A stretch of DNA of 64,000 nt from Pigmentiphaga aceris (GCF_008119665.1 NZ_CP043046.1:3906001-3970000); one strand, 5' to 3'. Positions 38,830-49,477 are shown, numbered from the stretch's first letter. The notes: a model not told the origin generated them from the letters alone. Numbers and translations: made by a program.

Positions 38830-39474
38830 ATGGTTCGCAAAACCAAAGAGGAAGCCCTGGAAACACGCCAGCGGATTCTCGAAACTGCCGAGTGCATCTT
38901 TCATCACAAAGGTGTCGCCCATACCTCGTTGCACGATATCGCCGAAGCAGCGGGCGTGACCCGAGGCGCCATTTATTGGCACTTCAAGAACAAAACCGAC
39001 ATGATCGACGCAATGCTTCAGCAAGTCGTCTTGCCGATGGAAGAAGCATTTCGAGTTCAGGTAGAAGACAGCCAGCTCGATCCAATCGAACAATTGCGCA
39101 GCTGTAATGGCATTGCACTACGAAGTCTGCGAGACGACGAGCGCATTCGGCGCATCGTCGAAATCCTCTTCTTCAAGTGCGAATATGTCGACGAAACCGC
39201 CGACATGCAGCGCCGCCATATATCCAGTCGTGCATTGAGTCTGCAACGCCTGGAAAAGTGGTTGCGCAGTGCAACTGAAGTCAAACTATTGCCAGCAACA
39301 GTCGATCCTGTCCAATCGGCTATTAGCCTGCATGCACTGACCGACGGGCTGTTATTGAACTGGCTGCTGGTACCGAATTCATTTGACGTGGTTGAACTCG
39401 GCACCCAGATGACCGACATATTCTTGCGCGGCCTTGGTTGGTGTCCGACCGAACAACAGATGAAGTCAGGCTGA
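38830..39474 (+). CDS. TetR-family repressor, AcrR/TtgR type
   Basis: The 214-residue regulator has an N-terminal helix-turn-helix: RKTKEEALETRQRILETAECIF, then TSLHDIAEAAGVTRGAIYWHFKNKTDM (about 10-60). It is nearly the textbook AcrR N-terminus. The C-terminal ligand domain is divergent, as usual. AcrR and TtgR repress RND efflux operons and respond to toxic hydrophobic compounds, but no acrAB-like operon is in this window; the genes on both sides are unrelated. The target may be elsewhere. ATG 38830 is chosen by homology; the frame extends 41 codons across the operator. Confidence 0.9.
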   Translation: MVRKTKEEALETRQRILETAECIFHHKGVAHTSLHDIAEAAGVTRGAIYWHFKNKTDMIDAMLQQVVLPMEEAFRVQVEDSQLDPIEQLRSCNGIALRSLRDDERIRRIVEILFFKCEYVDETADMQRRHISSRALSLQRLEKWLRSATEVKLLPATVDPVQSAISLHALTDGLLLNWLLVPNSFDVVELGTQMTDIFLRGLGWCPTEQQMKSG

Positions 39475-39477
39475 TAG

Positions 39478-40167
39478 TCAGTCAAGCTTATAGGTCACGT
39501 CTCGGACCTGCCCATTCGCATTTGGGAAGTTATCGAACGCCGAGCGCAGCAACCACGGCATCACAGCGGGAAAATTCTCGCTCTGCCCGACATGGACTGC
39601 GGTCGTTTCATATACTTTAGTATTAGCCTGCGTTCGATCTCGAATCTCTATCTTCAATGCATTGCGAAATGCGGGAACCGTCGTGTTTTCCCAGTACGTA
39701 TTGGCAAACGGATAGGGCTGAACCCAGCGGTAATACACCCGGCCATCACGCGCGACGTAAGCCACGGGGCGCGGGTTTGAATAGAACGGGTCAGTCACAG
39801 GCCGCTGCACTGACACCGCACCCGGCGTCACGCCATATTCCATCGAGATACCGAAGCGCGCCGTCTCACCCGGCCGGATTTCACGCAGACCGGTCACGCC
39901 CAGTGCAGCACGTGCTTCCTCTTCGTATTGCTCATGCTCCAGGCTGTCGCGCTGCGAACCTACCCGTTCAAATACATAGGTCGATCCGGTGGCATTGGCC
40001 GGCCACTGCTGAAAGGTAGTGACGCGGCTGCTCATGGTGGACGCGCAGCCGCTCAGGACAAGTGCCAATACACCCAGACCAGCCAGGCGCAGCCACGCGG
40101 ACCGACCTGCGGCGGGCTCAATCGGGTGCTTAGCTGACTGCCGGACAACTGCCTGTGCGTGACTCAT
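39478..40167 (-). CDS. DUF4136-family lipoprotein
   Basis: The 229-residue lipoprotein has a hydrophobic signal ending in the lipobox LVLSGC. The mature part has STMSSRVTTFQQWP and a late VYETTAVHVGQSENFPAVMPWLLRSAFDNFPNANG segment typical of DUF4136. Its function is unknown; it is probably attached to the outer membrane. ATG 40167 gives a compact signal peptide. It ends 3 nt from the stop of the convergent AcrR-type gene. Confidence 0.75.
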   Translation of the reverse strand: MSHAQAVVRQSAKHPIEPAAGRSAWLRLAGLGVLALVLSGCASTMSSRVTTFQQWPANATGSTYVFERVGSQRDSLEHEQYEEEARAALGVTGLREIRPGETARFGISMEYGVTPGAVSVQRPVTDPFYSNPRPVAYVARDGRVYYRWVQPYPFANTYWENTTVPAFRNALKIEIRDRTQANTKVYETTAVHVGQSENFPAVMPWLLRSAFDNFPNANGQVRDVTYKLD

Positions 40168-40405
40168 GATGCAAAACTCTCCAGCGGAAACACCGCAAAG
40201 CGGCATTCTATAGTTGGGTAGACCTCGGCCGAGCAACTTGGTTCGCGGTAAACGATGATCGCGATTGCTTTCCGATATTTTTCTGCCCCACCCGATTACC
40301 CATACCTGATTGCCTGTCGTTACCTGCCGCTACGGCGCGAGACGGCAGCGCCCCGCTACAATCGGGGCAGCTCAATTTCCGCGCCTTCAAGCGCAAGCTG
40401 CCCAC

Positions 40406-43108
40406 ATGCGTACAGACTCGCCGGTCACCATCAGCCGACAGGACTATCGGCCCTACCCCTTCGAGATCGAATCTGTCGATCTGCAGTTCGACCTCGATCC
40501 CACCCGCAGTCTGGTGCACTCGCGTCTTGCGCTGCAGCGGCTGACGCCCGACGCCGAGCTGGTGCTGGACGGCGAAGAACTCGAACTGGTGTCGGTCAAG
40601 GTAGATGGTGAAGTGCTGGCCGCCGATCGTTATACGGTCGATGCCCAGGCTTTGCGCATCAAGGGCCTGCCGGAACACTGCGTGCTGGAAATCACCAGCG
40701 CCTGCAACCCGTCAACCAATTCCACGCTGATGGGCCTGTACGTGTCCAACGGCAACTTCTTCACGCAGTGCGAAGCCGAAGGCTTCCGCCGCATCACTTT
40801 CTTTGCCGACCGGCCCGACGTGATGTCGCGCTACACGGTCACGCTGCGTGGCAACAAGGCTGCCTATCCGGTGCTGCTGTCCAACGGCAACTTGCTGGGT
40901 GAGCGTGACCTGGAAGATGGTCGCCACGAAGCCCGCTGGGAAGACCCGTTCCGCAAGCCCTGCTACCTGTTTGCCTTGGTGGCCGGCAAGTTTGCCCATG
41001 TGGAACGCACAGCGCGCACCAGCTCTGGCCGCAATATATTGCTGCAGGTCTACAGCGACCCGGGCAGCGAAGACAAGACGCTGTACGCGCTGGATTCGCT
41101 CGAACGTTCGATGATCTGGGATGAAACCCGCTACGGCCTGGAACTCGATCTAGACCGCTTCATGATTGTCGCCACGCGCGACTTCAACATGGGCGCGATG
41201 GAAAACAAGGGCCTGAACATCTTCAATGCCGCCTATGTACTGGCCGACCCGGACTTCGCCACCGACGCCAACTACAGCGACATCGAGGCCATTGTTGGCC
41301 ACGAATACTTCCACAACTGGACCGGCAACCGCGTGACCTGCCGCGACTGGTTCCAATTGAGCCTGAAGGAAGGTCTGACGGTCTTCCGTGACCAGGAATT
41401 CTCGGCCGACATGATGGCGGCATCGCTGAGCGCAGAAGAAGCCGCCAGCGCCCGTGCCGTCAAACGCATCGACGACGTGGTAACCCTGCGCGCCGCGCAG
41501 TTCCCCGAAGATGCCGGCCCGATGGCCCACCCGATCCGCCCGGAAAGCTACCAGGAAATCGGCAACTTCTACACCGCCACGGTGTACGAGAAAGGTGCTG
41601 AAGTCATCCGCATGCAGCAGACCCTGCTGGGCGTCGATGGCTTCAATGCCGGCCTGAAAGAATACTTCCGTCGCCACGACGGCCAGGCAGTCACCTGCGA
41701 TGACTTCGTCGCCGCCATGGAATCGGTCTACCAGGCCCGTCACCCGGGCAAAGATCTGACGGTGTTCCGCCGCTGGTATCGTCAGGCCGGCACCCCGCGC
41801 GTGACCGTTACGCTGCGCCACGATGCAGCGGCGCGCACGGTGACGGTGGAACTGGCCCAGCGTTCGGACAAGGTGGGGGTGGAACGCCTGCCCGGTGAGC
41901 CTGACAAGCAGCCGCTGCACATCCCGTTTGCGATTGGTCTGCTGGACCAGACTGGTCGCGCATTGCCGCTGCGCTTGGCGGGCAGCACAGACGCGGCCGA
42001 TACGGTGCTGCTGGAACTGACCACCGAGCGCCAGCAGTGGGTGTTCGAAGACATCGCCGACGCCCCCGTGCCGTCTTTGCTGCGTGACTTCTCGGCCCCC
42101 GTGATCGTTGAATACGATTTCAGCGACGCCGAACTGGCTCTGCTGCTGGCACACGACACCAACGCCTTCACACGCTGGGAAGCCGGCCAGGAACTCGCCA
42201 GCCGCGAAATCCTGCGCCTGACGGCTGATCAAGCCGCCGGTCGTCCCCTGTCCTTGTCGGCAAGCTTCGTAAACGCCTGGGCCGCCGTGCTGCGCGAACC
42301 GACCCTGGATGCGGCCTACCGCGAACGTGTATTGGCACTGCCGGGCGAAAAGACCCTGGCCGAGCGCATGACCGAAGTCGACCCGGTGGCACTGGCCGTG
42401 GCACGCGACTTCGTGCGCGCCGAACTGGGCCGCCAACTGGCCGCCGACTGGCAGGCTGCGGTCGACAACAACCAGACACCCGGCGAATATTCGCCCGATC
42501 CGATCCCTGCTGGCCGCCGCGCGCTGAAGAACTTCGCGCTGGCAACCTTGCAGGCGGGTCAGGTCGCAGGTGCCGAAGCACAGTTGGAAGCGCAATACGC
42601 CGCCGCCCAGAACATGACCGACCGCCTGGGCGCACTGGCTGCGCTGGTGCAGTTCGGTGAAGCCGCCGCTGCCGATCGCGCGCTGCAAGACTTCTATCAG
42701 CGCTGGGAACACGAGCCGCTAGTAATCGACAAGTGGTTTGCGCTGCAAGCCACCGGCCGTCGCACCGACGTGGCCGCCGTGCGCAAGCTGGCCGATCACC
42801 CGGCCTTCACGCTGCGCAACCCGAATCGTGCGCGCGCGCTGATCTTCCAGTTCTGCCTGAACAACCCGCGTGGTTTCCACGCGGCAGGCGGTGCAGGTTA
42901 TCGCTTCTGGGCCGAGCAAGTGCTTGCCCTGGATGCCCTCAATCCCGACGTCGCGGCCCGATTGGCGCGGGCGATGGACCGCTGGGTGCGGTTCGTGCCT
43001 GCCCTGCGTGCGCCCATGCGCCAGGCCCTGGAACAGGTGCGCAAGCACCCGGGCCTGTCCCGCGCCGTTACCGAAATCGTCAGTAAAGCCTTGGAGATCA
43101 GCGCATGA
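40406..43108 (+). CDS. pepN: Aminopeptidase N
   Basis: The 900-residue zinc metallopeptidase (M1 family) removes N-terminal residues from peptides in the cytosol. GAMEN lies at 263-267, and the zinc site HEYFH at 299-303 with E322 eighteen residues later. The catalytic Tyr region and the helical C-terminal domain (about 540-900) follow at full length. ATG 40406 gives [19 protein letters not shown], the usual start. fbp overlaps its end by four bases (ATGA), so the two are co-transcribed, an order common in Burkholderiales. Confidence 0.96.
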   Translation: MRTDSPVTISRQDYRPYPFEIESVDLQFDLDPTRSLVHSRLALQRLTPDAELVLDGEELELVSVKVDGEVLAADRYTVDAQALRIKGLPEHCVLEITSACNPSTNSTLMGLYVSNGNFFTQCEAEGFRRITFFADRPDVMSRYTVTLRGNKAAYPVLLSNGNLLGERDLEDGRHEARWEDPFRKPCYLFALVAGKFAHVERTARTSSGRNILLQVYSDPGSEDKTLYALDSLERSMIWDETRYGLELDLDRFMIVATRDFNMGAMENKGLNIFNAAYVLADPDFATDANYSDIEAIVGHEYFHNWTGNRVTCRDWFQLSLKEGLTVFRDQEFSADMMAASLSAEEAASARAVKRIDDVVTLRAAQFPEDAGPMAHPIRPESYQEIGNFYTATVYEKGAEVIRMQQTLLGVDGFNAGLKEYFRRHDGQAVTCDDFVAAMESVYQARHPGKDLTVFRRWYRQAGTPRVTVTLRHDAAARTVTVELAQRSDKVGVERLPGEPDKQPLHIPFAIGLLDQTGRALPLRLAGSTDAADTVLLELTTERQQWVFEDIADAPVPSLLRDFSAPVIVEYDFSDAELALLLAHDTNAFTRWEAGQELASREILRLTADQAAGRPLSLSASFVNAWAAVLREPTLDAAYRERVLALPGEKTLAERMTEVDPVALAVARDFVRAELGRQLAADWQAAVDNNQTPGEYSPDPIPAGRRALKNFALATLQAGQVAGAEAQLEAQYAAAQNMTDRLGALAALVQFGEAAAADRALQDFYQRWEHEPLVIDKWFALQATGRRTDVAAVRKLADHPAFTLRNPNRARALIFQFCLNNPRGFHAAGGAGYRFWAEQVLALDALNPDVAARLARAMDRWVRFVPALRAPMRQALEQVRKHPGLSRAVTEIVSKALEISA

Positions 43109-44127
43109 AAAGAACCACGCTCACCCAGTTTTTGATCGAGCAGCAACGCAATCACAATACCGTTCCGGCGGAATTGCGCCTGCTCATCGAAATCGTCGCG
43201 CGTGCCTGCAAGGCCATCGGCCATAACGTGGGCAAAGGCGCGCTTGGCGGCGTGCTGGGCAGCCTGGACAGCGAGAACGTGCAAGGCGAGGTTCAGAAGA
43301 AGCTCGACGTGCTGTCCAACGAAATCCTGCTTGAAGCCAACGAATGGGGCGGCCACCTGGCTGCCATGGCCTCGGAAGAGATGGAAACCATCCACCGCAT
43401 TCCGAACCGTTACCCGCAGGGCGAATACCTGCTGCTCTTCGATCCCCTGGATGGCTCCTCGAACATCGACGTGAACGTGTCGATCGGCACCATCTTCTCG
43501 GTGTTGAAGGCGCAGGATCACGTGGCCGGCAAGGACGTGACGGAAGCAGACTTCCTGCAGCCGGGCAAGCAACAGGTTGCCGCAGGCTATGCCGTCTATG
43601 GCCCGCAGACCATGTTGGTGCTCACTTTCGGCCACGGCGTATTCGGCTTCACGCTGGACCGCGAGATGGGGTCGTGGGTGCTTACCCACCCGGATATCCG
43701 TATTCCGGAAGAGACCAAGGAATTCGCGATCAACATGTCCAACGAGCGCCACTGGGCCCCGCCGATGCGTCGTTACATCGACGAAGCACTGGCTGGTACC
43801 GAAGGCCCGCGCGGCAAGAACTTCAACATGCGCTGGATCGCGTCGATGGTTGCCGACGTACACCGCATCCTGAACCGTGGTGGTGTGTTCATCTACCCGT
43901 GGGATGCGCGTGAACCGGGCAAGCCGGGCAAGCTGCGCCTGATGTATGAAGCCAATCCTATGGCCTTCATTGTCGAGCAAGCTGGTGGTGCCGCGACCAA
44001 CTGTGTGTCGCGCATTCTGGACCTGCAGCCAACGACGCTGCACGAGCGTGTCAGCGTGGCATTGGGTTCGAAGTCGGAAGTCGAACTGCTGACGCGTTAT
44101 CACAACGAAGCCGGGGCAAAGGCTTAA
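43105..44127 (+). CDS. fbp: Fructose-1,6-bisphosphatase, class 1
   Basis: The 340-residue gluconeogenic phosphatase converts fructose-1,6-bisphosphate to fructose-6-phosphate. The metal site [10 protein letters not shown] starts at residue 113, with the second signature near [14 protein letters not shown] and GGVFIYPWD. Its start overlaps the pepN stop. The stop codon lies inside the first unit of a 14-nt tandem repeat. Confidence 0.97.
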   Translation: MKRTTLTQFLIEQQRNHNTVPAELRLLIEIVARACKAIGHNVGKGALGGVLGSLDSENVQGEVQKKLDVLSNEILLEANEWGGHLAAMASEEMETIHRIPNRYPQGEYLLLFDPLDGSSNIDVNVSIGTIFSVLKAQDHVAGKDVTEADFLQPGKQQVAAGYAVYGPQTMLVLTFGHGVFGFTLDREMGSWVLTHPDIRIPEETKEFAINMSNERHWAPPMRRYIDEALAGTEGPRGKNFNMRWIASMVADVHRILNRGGVFIYPWDAREPGKPGKLRLMYEANPMAFIVEQAGGAATNCVSRILDLQPTTLHERVSVALGSKSEVELLTRYHNEAGAKA

Positions 44128-44204
44128 GTGCTCAGGCTTAAGTGCGCAGGCTTAAGCGCGTCGATTTAAGCGCATCGGCCTAAGCGCATTGACCTAAGTC
44201 TTTC
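44121..44204. repeat. Six 14-nt tandem units at the fbp 3' end
   Basis: Six consecutive units of 14 nt (44121, 44135, 44149, 44163, 44177, 44191) follow GGCTTAAGTGCGCA with increasing change toward the end. The first contains the fbp stop codon, so each unit carries a TAA in register or nearly so. A GCGTGA/TCACGC stem (44222-44246) follows and includes the stop codon of the convergent monooxygenase gene. Confidence 0.75.
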
Positions 44205-44240
44205 CGACTTGAAACGTCGCGGCGTGAAGTCAGTATTGCC

Positions 44241-45632
44241 TCACGCTACGACGCTTGAACGCCGAAATGCTGCACCCGGGTGGCCAGCGCTCAGTTGGTC
44301 ACCCCGCCCCCACAACTTCTGTCGCAAGCTGCCGTCGGCATAAGCTGTCTTGTAGCGCCCACGCGATTGCAATTCGGGGACGACCAAGTTCACAAAATCC
44401 TCGAATCCTTCCGGCACCACTGCACGTGCCAGATTGAAGCCGTCTATACCGGTGTCGTCAATCCAGCCAAGCATGGCATCGGCCACCTGCCCTGCATCCC
44501 CCACCACCGTTGCATAGCGCCCGCCCAAGGCCAGATCGTGATGCAGGTCGCCCATGGTGTAGTCGGATCGACCGCCGCTGAGTCGTCGCACCGCATTTTC
44601 AATGCCATTGCTGCCCTGCTGCTGAATCAGCGGTCGATCAGATGCGTACTGGGAAAAGTCGATGCCTGCTGTCGCCGCAAGGTGCGCAACCCCTGCTTCG
44701 GGGTTGGCGTAGCGCACGTACTCCGCGTATTTTTCCTGCGCTTCGCGTGCGGTCTTGCCGACAATTGCGGTCAGCCCCATGAACACTTTCACCTCGTCAG
44801 GGTGCCGTCCGGCACGCACCACCTCTTCACGCAATTCGCGCACCAGCTTGCGGGTAGCATCACGATCCTGAATCGCCACGAACACACATTCAGCATGGCG
44901 CGCAGCGAAGCGCAGGCCACGGCCCGAACTGCCCGCCTGGAACAGCACGGGGGTGCGCTGGGGCGATGGCTCACTCAGGTGATAGCCCTCGACATCGAAG
45001 TAACGGCCATGATGTTCGATGCGATGCACCCGCGCCGGGTCGGCATAGACCCGCGCGTTGCGGTCGCGTTTCACCGCGCCGTCTTCCCAGCTTCCTTCCC
45101 ACAGTTTGTAGAGCACCTCCAGGTATTCGTCGGCACGGTCATAGCGCTCGTCGTGGCGAATCTGTTCGCGCTGGCCCATGGCGCGTGCGGCACTGTCCAG
45201 GTAGCCCGTGACAATGTTCCACCCTACCCGTCCTCGGGTCAGGTGATCCAAGGTAGAAAAACGGCGCGCCAGCAGATACGGCGCTTCGTAGCTCAGATTG
45301 ACGGTGACACCAAAGCTCAGGTGCCGCGTCACCGCAGCCATTGCAGGCACCACCAGCAGCGGATCGTTGATGGGCAGTTGAATCGCTTCACGCAACGTGA
45401 TGTCGGCAGATTGTTCGTAGGTTTCATAGACCCCCACGATGTCGGCCAGGAACAGCCCGTCGAACAGGCCACGCTCCAGCGTGCGCGCCAGGTCGGTCCA
45501 GTAGTCCAGCGAGTGGTAGTCAGACGAGCGATCGCGCGGATGCGCCCACAGGCCGTGGTTGATGTGGCCCACGCTGTTCATGTTGAACGCGTTGAGCAGG
45601 ACGGGTTTGGCGGTGGCAGATACGACGGACAT
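44241..45632 (-). CDS. FMN-dependent monooxygenase, NtaA/SnaA/DszA type
   Basis: The 463-residue luciferase-like monooxygenase uses reduced FMN from a partner reductase. The family blocks are LNAFNMNSVGHINHGLWAHPRD at the N-terminus, YWTDLARTLERGLFDGLFLADIVGVY, and RGRVGWNIVTGYLDSAARAMG. They are typical of the NtaA/SnaA/DszA group, which attacks nitrilotriacetate, antibiotic precursors or sulfur heterocycles. It is the last gene of a five-gene set with a peptide-type ABC importer, suggesting that it acts on the imported compound. No flavin reductase gene is in the set. ATG 45632 is chosen by homology. Confidence 0.88.
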   Translation of the reverse strand: MSVVSATAKPVLLNAFNMNSVGHINHGLWAHPRDRSSDYHSLDYWTDLARTLERGLFDGLFLADIVGVYETYEQSADITLREAIQLPINDPLLVVPAMAAVTRHLSFGVTVNLSYEAPYLLARRFSTLDHLTRGRVGWNIVTGYLDSAARAMGQREQIRHDERYDRADEYLEVLYKLWEGSWEDGAVKRDRNARVYADPARVHRIEHHGRYFDVEGYHLSEPSPQRTPVLFQAGSSGRGLRFAARHAECVFVAIQDRDATRKLVRELREEVVRAGRHPDEVKVFMGLTAIVGKTAREAQEKYAEYVRYANPEAGVAHLAATAGIDFSQYASDRPLIQQQGSNGIENAVRRLSGGRSDYTMGDLHHDLALGGRYATVVGDAGQVADAMLGWIDDTGIDGFNLARAVVPEGFEDFVNLVVPELQSRGRYKTAYADGSLRQKLWGRGDQLSAGHPGAAFRRSSVVA

Positions 45633-45731
45633 CAGGAAACTCGGTGGTGCATGGGGTGGAAGACAAAAGCGGCGATATCGATCAAAGCGACGCGGGCAAA
45701 AGCCGGACTGGCACAAGCCGACATACAGCAA

Positions 45732-46580
45732 TCACGACGGCACCGGCCCTGTGCCGCGCGCACGCCGCAGGCGAGGATTGAGCGCGGCATGCAGCGCGTC
45801 GCTCAGCAGGTTCAGCGCAAGTACCGTCAACATGATGGCCAGACCGGGAATGGCGGTCATATACCAGCCTGTGCGCAGTGCATCGCGCCCAGTGCCGATC
45901 ATCGAGCCCCAACTGACCAGGTTCGGATCGCCCAGGCCCAGGAAAGACAGGCCTGCTTCGGACAAGATGGCGTTGGCCACCAGCAGCGCGGTGGACACGA
46001 TCACCGGCGTCCAGGCGTTGGGCAGAATGTCGCGGAAGATCAGGTGCAGGTCGCTTGCGCCCAACGCCACGCTTGCGCGCACAAATTCGCGTTCACGCAG
46101 CGCCAGGAATTCAGCTCGTACCAGGCGTGCAATGCTGGTCCAGGAGGTCACACCCAGTGCAAACACAATGGTGCCGACTGAGGGCTCCAGCACGGCAACC
46201 AGAATGATCGCCAGCAGGAAGGCTGGCACCGTCTGGAAGAATTCCGTGATGCGGCTGAGCACCGCATCGACTCGTCCTCGGTAGAAGCCAGACGCCGCAC
46301 CCACTGCCAGCCCGATCAGCAACGCGATGAAGGCGGACGACAGCCCCACCAGCAGGGATACGCGCGCGCCGTGAAACACCCCGGCCAACAGGTCACGGCC
46401 CATCAGGTCGGTGCCCAGCGGAAGCGTGGCGTCTTGCCCCGGCCACAGGTAAGGGCTGCCCACCATGTCCATCGGGTCATCGGGAAACAGCCAGCCCGCG
46501 ACCAGCGCGGCACCAACGATCAGCAACAACACCAGGCCGCCCACGATGGCAGAGGGCTGCAACAAGGTCCAGTTTTTCAT
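45732..46580 (-). CDS. Peptide/nickel-type ABC importer permease (DppC-like)
   Basis: The 282-residue inner-membrane permease of the DppC/OppC group has about six helices and the EAA-type loop EFVRASVALGASDLHLIFRDILPNAWTPVI. The N-terminal periplasmic segment PYLWPGQDATLPLGTDLMGRDLLAGVFHGARVSL is diagnostic. It pairs with the DppB-like permease whose stop overlaps its start (ATGA). Confidence 0.93.
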   Translation of the reverse strand: MKNWTLLQPSAIVGGLVLLLIVGAALVAGWLFPDDPMDMVGSPYLWPGQDATLPLGTDLMGRDLLAGVFHGARVSLLVGLSSAFIALLIGLAVGAASGFYRGRVDAVLSRITEFFQTVPAFLLAIILVAVLEPSVGTIVFALGVTSWTSIARLVRAEFLALREREFVRASVALGASDLHLIFRDILPNAWTPVIVSTALLVANAILSEAGLSFLGLGDPNLVSWGSMIGTGRDALRTGWYMTAIPGLAIMLTVLALNLLSDALHAALNPRLRRARGTGPVPS

Positions 46581-47611
46581 GCGGCTTCCTTTGCCACGGC
46601 TGCCAGGTGGTCAGCGGAAAGATTGTCCGCAGGCACCTTGACCGCCCGGGTGCGGATACGCGGATCGAGCCGTGCCAGAGCCAGGTCCACCAGCAGGTTG
46701 GCAATCACAACAAAGGCCGCGCTGAACAACAACACGGCCAGCAGCACGGGCAAGTCACGACTCTTGATCGCCTCGAATGACAATTGCCCCAGGCCCGGCC
46801 ACGCAAACACGGTTTCGACCACCACCGAGCCGCCGAGCAAGGCACTGCTTTGCAGGCCCAGCATGGTCACTACCGGCAGCAAGGCATTGCGCAAGCCATG
46901 CCTGAAAATCACGCGTTGTTCACGTGCACCCTTGGCGCGAGCCGTGCGGATGAAGTCTTCACCCAAGGTCTCGATCAACGCCGCACGCGACAGGCGCGCG
47001 TAGACCGCCACGTAGTAGATCGACAAGGTAAGCACCGGCAGCACCAGGTGCGCGGCCAGGTCCAGCACCAGACGCCAGCCGGTGTAGGCCGCGCTGATGT
47101 CGCGCAGCCCGGCGATCGGCAGCCATTCAAGCCGCACGCCGAACAGCACGATCAGCATCAAGGCCGTCCAGAACATCGGTGCCGAATAACCCAGCGTGGC
47201 CAAGGTAGACAAGGCAGCGTCAACCACGCCATGCGGCCGGCGTGCCGAGGCAATGCCCAGCAGCACCCCGGCAACCACCGACACCAGCAGCGCTGTGCCC
47301 ACCAGCGCAAGCGTTGCCGGCAGGCGATCCAGCACCAGGCCCAGCACCGGTTCGCCAAAGCGGAACGAAAAGCCCAGATCGCCCTGCGCCAACTGGCCGA
47401 CATAGGCCAGCAGTTGCTGGAACACGCTGCGATCCAACCCGTACAACTGGCGCAGCTGTGCCACGTATTCCGCCGTGACACTGCCGCTTTCGCTGGCGAT
47501 CACGTCCACCAGATCGCCAGGCAGCAGCTTTAGCAACCCGAAGTTCAACACGGCAATGGCCAGCACCACGCCAACCAATTGCAGCAATCGCGCCAGTACC
47601 TGCCTTGTCAT
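46577..47611 (-). CDS. Peptide/nickel-type ABC importer permease (DppB-like)
   Basis: The 344-residue permease of the DppB/OppB group has an N-terminal first helix (LLQLVGVVLAIAVLNFGLLKLLPGD), the LRQLYGLDRSVFQQLLAYVGQLAQGDLGFSF periplasmic segment and the EAA loop DFIRTARAKGAREQRVIFRHGLRNALLPVV. ATG 47611 is chosen; the frame extends 14 codons into the end of the binding-protein gene, which is not needed. Confidence 0.93.
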   Translation of the reverse strand: MTRQVLARLLQLVGVVLAIAVLNFGLLKLLPGDLVDVIASESGSVTAEYVAQLRQLYGLDRSVFQQLLAYVGQLAQGDLGFSFRFGEPVLGLVLDRLPATLALVGTALLVSVVAGVLLGIASARRPHGVVDAALSTLATLGYSAPMFWTALMLIVLFGVRLEWLPIAGLRDISAAYTGWRLVLDLAAHLVLPVLTLSIYYVAVYARLSRAALIETLGEDFIRTARAKGAREQRVIFRHGLRNALLPVVTMLGLQSSALLGGSVVVETVFAWPGLGQLSFEAIKSRDLPVLLAVLLFSAAFVVIANLLVDLALARLDPRIRTRAVKVPADNLSADHLAAVAKEAA

Positions 47612-47621
47612 GGACACCGCC

Positions 47622-49313
47622 TTACGCCTTCGCGTCGAACCACACCCGGGCAAAGTTGCTCTGGCTGTGGTTGAAGGTGTCGGTCACGTTGCGCAGGCGC
47701 TTGTCCCACACGCCGAACCAGCGGAACTCGAACAGGTGCAACAGGGGCAGGTCTTTCTGCACCAAGCGCTGCACGTCCTGATAGATCTGCGCGCGCTTGG
47801 CGATGTCGGGTTCGACCTGTGCCGCTTCCAGCAGACGATCCATCTCGGGGCTGGCGTAGCCCGAGGCGTTCTGCCAGGGCGTGCCTTTGGATTCGGCCTT
47901 GGACCAGTAGTGTTGCTCCAGGCCCAGTTGCGGGTCTTGCCAGTTCACGCCCCAGGAACTGACCAGCTGGAACTTGTAGTCAGCGAACACATCCTTGGTC
48001 CAGCTGGCCAGGTCTTGCGACTTGAGGTCGACATTGACGCCCACCGCGCGGAAGGCCTGACGCACGAATTCACCAGTACGACGGTAATCGTCGCCATACG
48101 GAATGAAGGCGTGGGTCAGGTCGAAACGCCAGCCATCGGCTTTCTTGGGGTAACCCGCCTCTTCAAGCAAGGCCTCGGCCTTCTTGCGATCGAAAGGATA
48201 TTGCTGGGTGTCGGCGGTGTAGAAGGTCTTCAACTGCGAGGACACCGGGCCGGTGGCGGCAGCGGCATAACCGCCCCACACCGTACGGACCAGCGCGTCG
48301 CGGTTGATGGCGTGCACCAGTGCCTGACGCACCGCCAACTTGCCCAGGATAGGATCGCGAAGATTGGGGATCAACCACAGTGTGGCCGCAAAGCCGTTGT
48401 AGCCGTCAGTGCTGACCACCAGCTTGTTCGACTTGGCCAGACGATCGGCATCGGCAAAGGTCACCGGATTGCGTTCACCGTAATGCACCGCGCCGGTTTC
48501 CAGTGCCGTGGCACGCCCTGCCACGTCGGGGATCACCTTGAAGGTCAAGCGGTCCAGGTACGGCAGGCCCGGTGCCCAATACTTGTCGAAGCGTTCCAGC
48601 GCAATGTGGCTGCCGCGCGACCATTCCTTGAACACGAACGGCCCGGTACCGACCGGCTTGTTGTTGTGCGGATTGTTAGGAATGTCCGTGCCCTCGTACA
48701 AGTGGCGCGGCAACACCGGCGCGGCCACCACATCAAGCGCATTCAGGATCACAGGGGTGGGTTTCGACAGACGCAGCACCACGGTGTGCGCGTCGGGCGT
48801 ATCGACTTGCGTCAGGTTCTGGAACACGCGGCGCGCAGTCGGGGCGTACTTGCGCCAGACCTGCTCGGCCGAGAATTTCACGTCTTCCGAGGTGAAGGGC
48901 TTGCCGTCGTGCCAGAACACATTCTTGCGCAAGTTCAGCGTCACGCTCAGGCCATCGGCCGCCACCTGCCAGCGTTCGGCCAACTGGCCTCGCGGTTGCA
49001 GATCCGGGCCGTAGTCCAGCAAGCCATCGAAGATCTTGCTGGCCACCAGCCGGGTCGGCGTGGCGGTGTTGATGAAGAAGGCCAGCGTGGGCGGTTCCGG
49101 GTGCACCAGCGCTTCCAGTGTGCCGCCGCGCTGCGCGCCGTCCTCGGTATTGGGCAAGGCCTTGGTCAGCGCATTGGCCTCGCCCGTGGGCAGGCCGGAC
49201 AGCAGACCGCCCGCCAGCAAGGCACCGCTGATGCCGAAGAAACTGCGTCGCTGCAAGTCGGCGATCACCTCTTGCTCGTCGGCGGAAAGAGGCAGCTGGG
49301 TCGAAGAAGTCAT
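47622..49313 (-). CDS. ABC importer solute-binding protein, peptide family (SBP_bac_5)
   Basis: The 563-residue periplasmic binding protein of the oligopeptide/nickel family has the signature LAERWQVAADGLSVTLNLRKNVFWHDGKPFTSEDVKFSAEQV and NNKPVGTGPFVFKEW. The signal region is unusual: about 23 polar residues precede RRSFFGISGALLAGGLLSG, a twin-arginine-like start, so Tat export is possible. The ligand is not peptide by necessity; relatives bind sugars, opines, glutathione or sulfur compounds. The start is ATG 49313; the preceding TTG is not needed. Confidence 0.9.
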   Translation of the reverse strand: MTSSTQLPLSADEQEVIADLQRRSFFGISGALLAGGLLSGLPTGEANALTKALPNTEDGAQRGGTLEALVHPEPPTLAFFINTATPTRLVASKIFDGLLDYGPDLQPRGQLAERWQVAADGLSVTLNLRKNVFWHDGKPFTSEDVKFSAEQVWRKYAPTARRVFQNLTQVDTPDAHTVVLRLSKPTPVILNALDVVAAPVLPRHLYEGTDIPNNPHNNKPVGTGPFVFKEWSRGSHIALERFDKYWAPGLPYLDRLTFKVIPDVAGRATALETGAVHYGERNPVTFADADRLAKSNKLVVSTDGYNGFAATLWLIPNLRDPILGKLAVRQALVHAINRDALVRTVWGGYAAAATGPVSSQLKTFYTADTQQYPFDRKKAEALLEEAGYPKKADGWRFDLTHAFIPYGDDYRRTGEFVRQAFRAVGVNVDLKSQDLASWTKDVFADYKFQLVSSWGVNWQDPQLGLEQHYWSKAESKGTPWQNASGYASPEMDRLLEAAQVEPDIAKRAQIYQDVQRLVQKDLPLLHLFEFRWFGVWDKRLRNVTDTFNHSQSNFARVWFDAKA

Positions 49314-49477
49314 CAAGGCTCCGGAAGTGCAAGATCGCGCCGGTGGAAAGCGACGCGGGATACGGGAAGTACCCGCCGCATACGCGGCGAGCGGATCAGG
49401 GGTTCAGGCGACAGGGGCTACGGCGGTGTCGGGAGAAAGCGCGGGACGGGCATTCGGGAATAGTCAGGACCAGAAAC

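Noticed and set aside
44121..44204. Possible CRISPR-like array
   Set aside because: Units are 14 nt in direct contact with no spacers, so it is a minisatellite.
44280..46181. A 633-codon plus-strand frame across the monooxygenase and DppC-like genes
   Set aside because: It is antisense to two clear genes and has no recognisable domain; its codon pattern is a mirror of the real frame.
47475..49463. A 662-codon frame opposite the solute-binding protein gene
   Set aside because: The opposite strand encodes a standard peptide-family binding protein with intact signatures.
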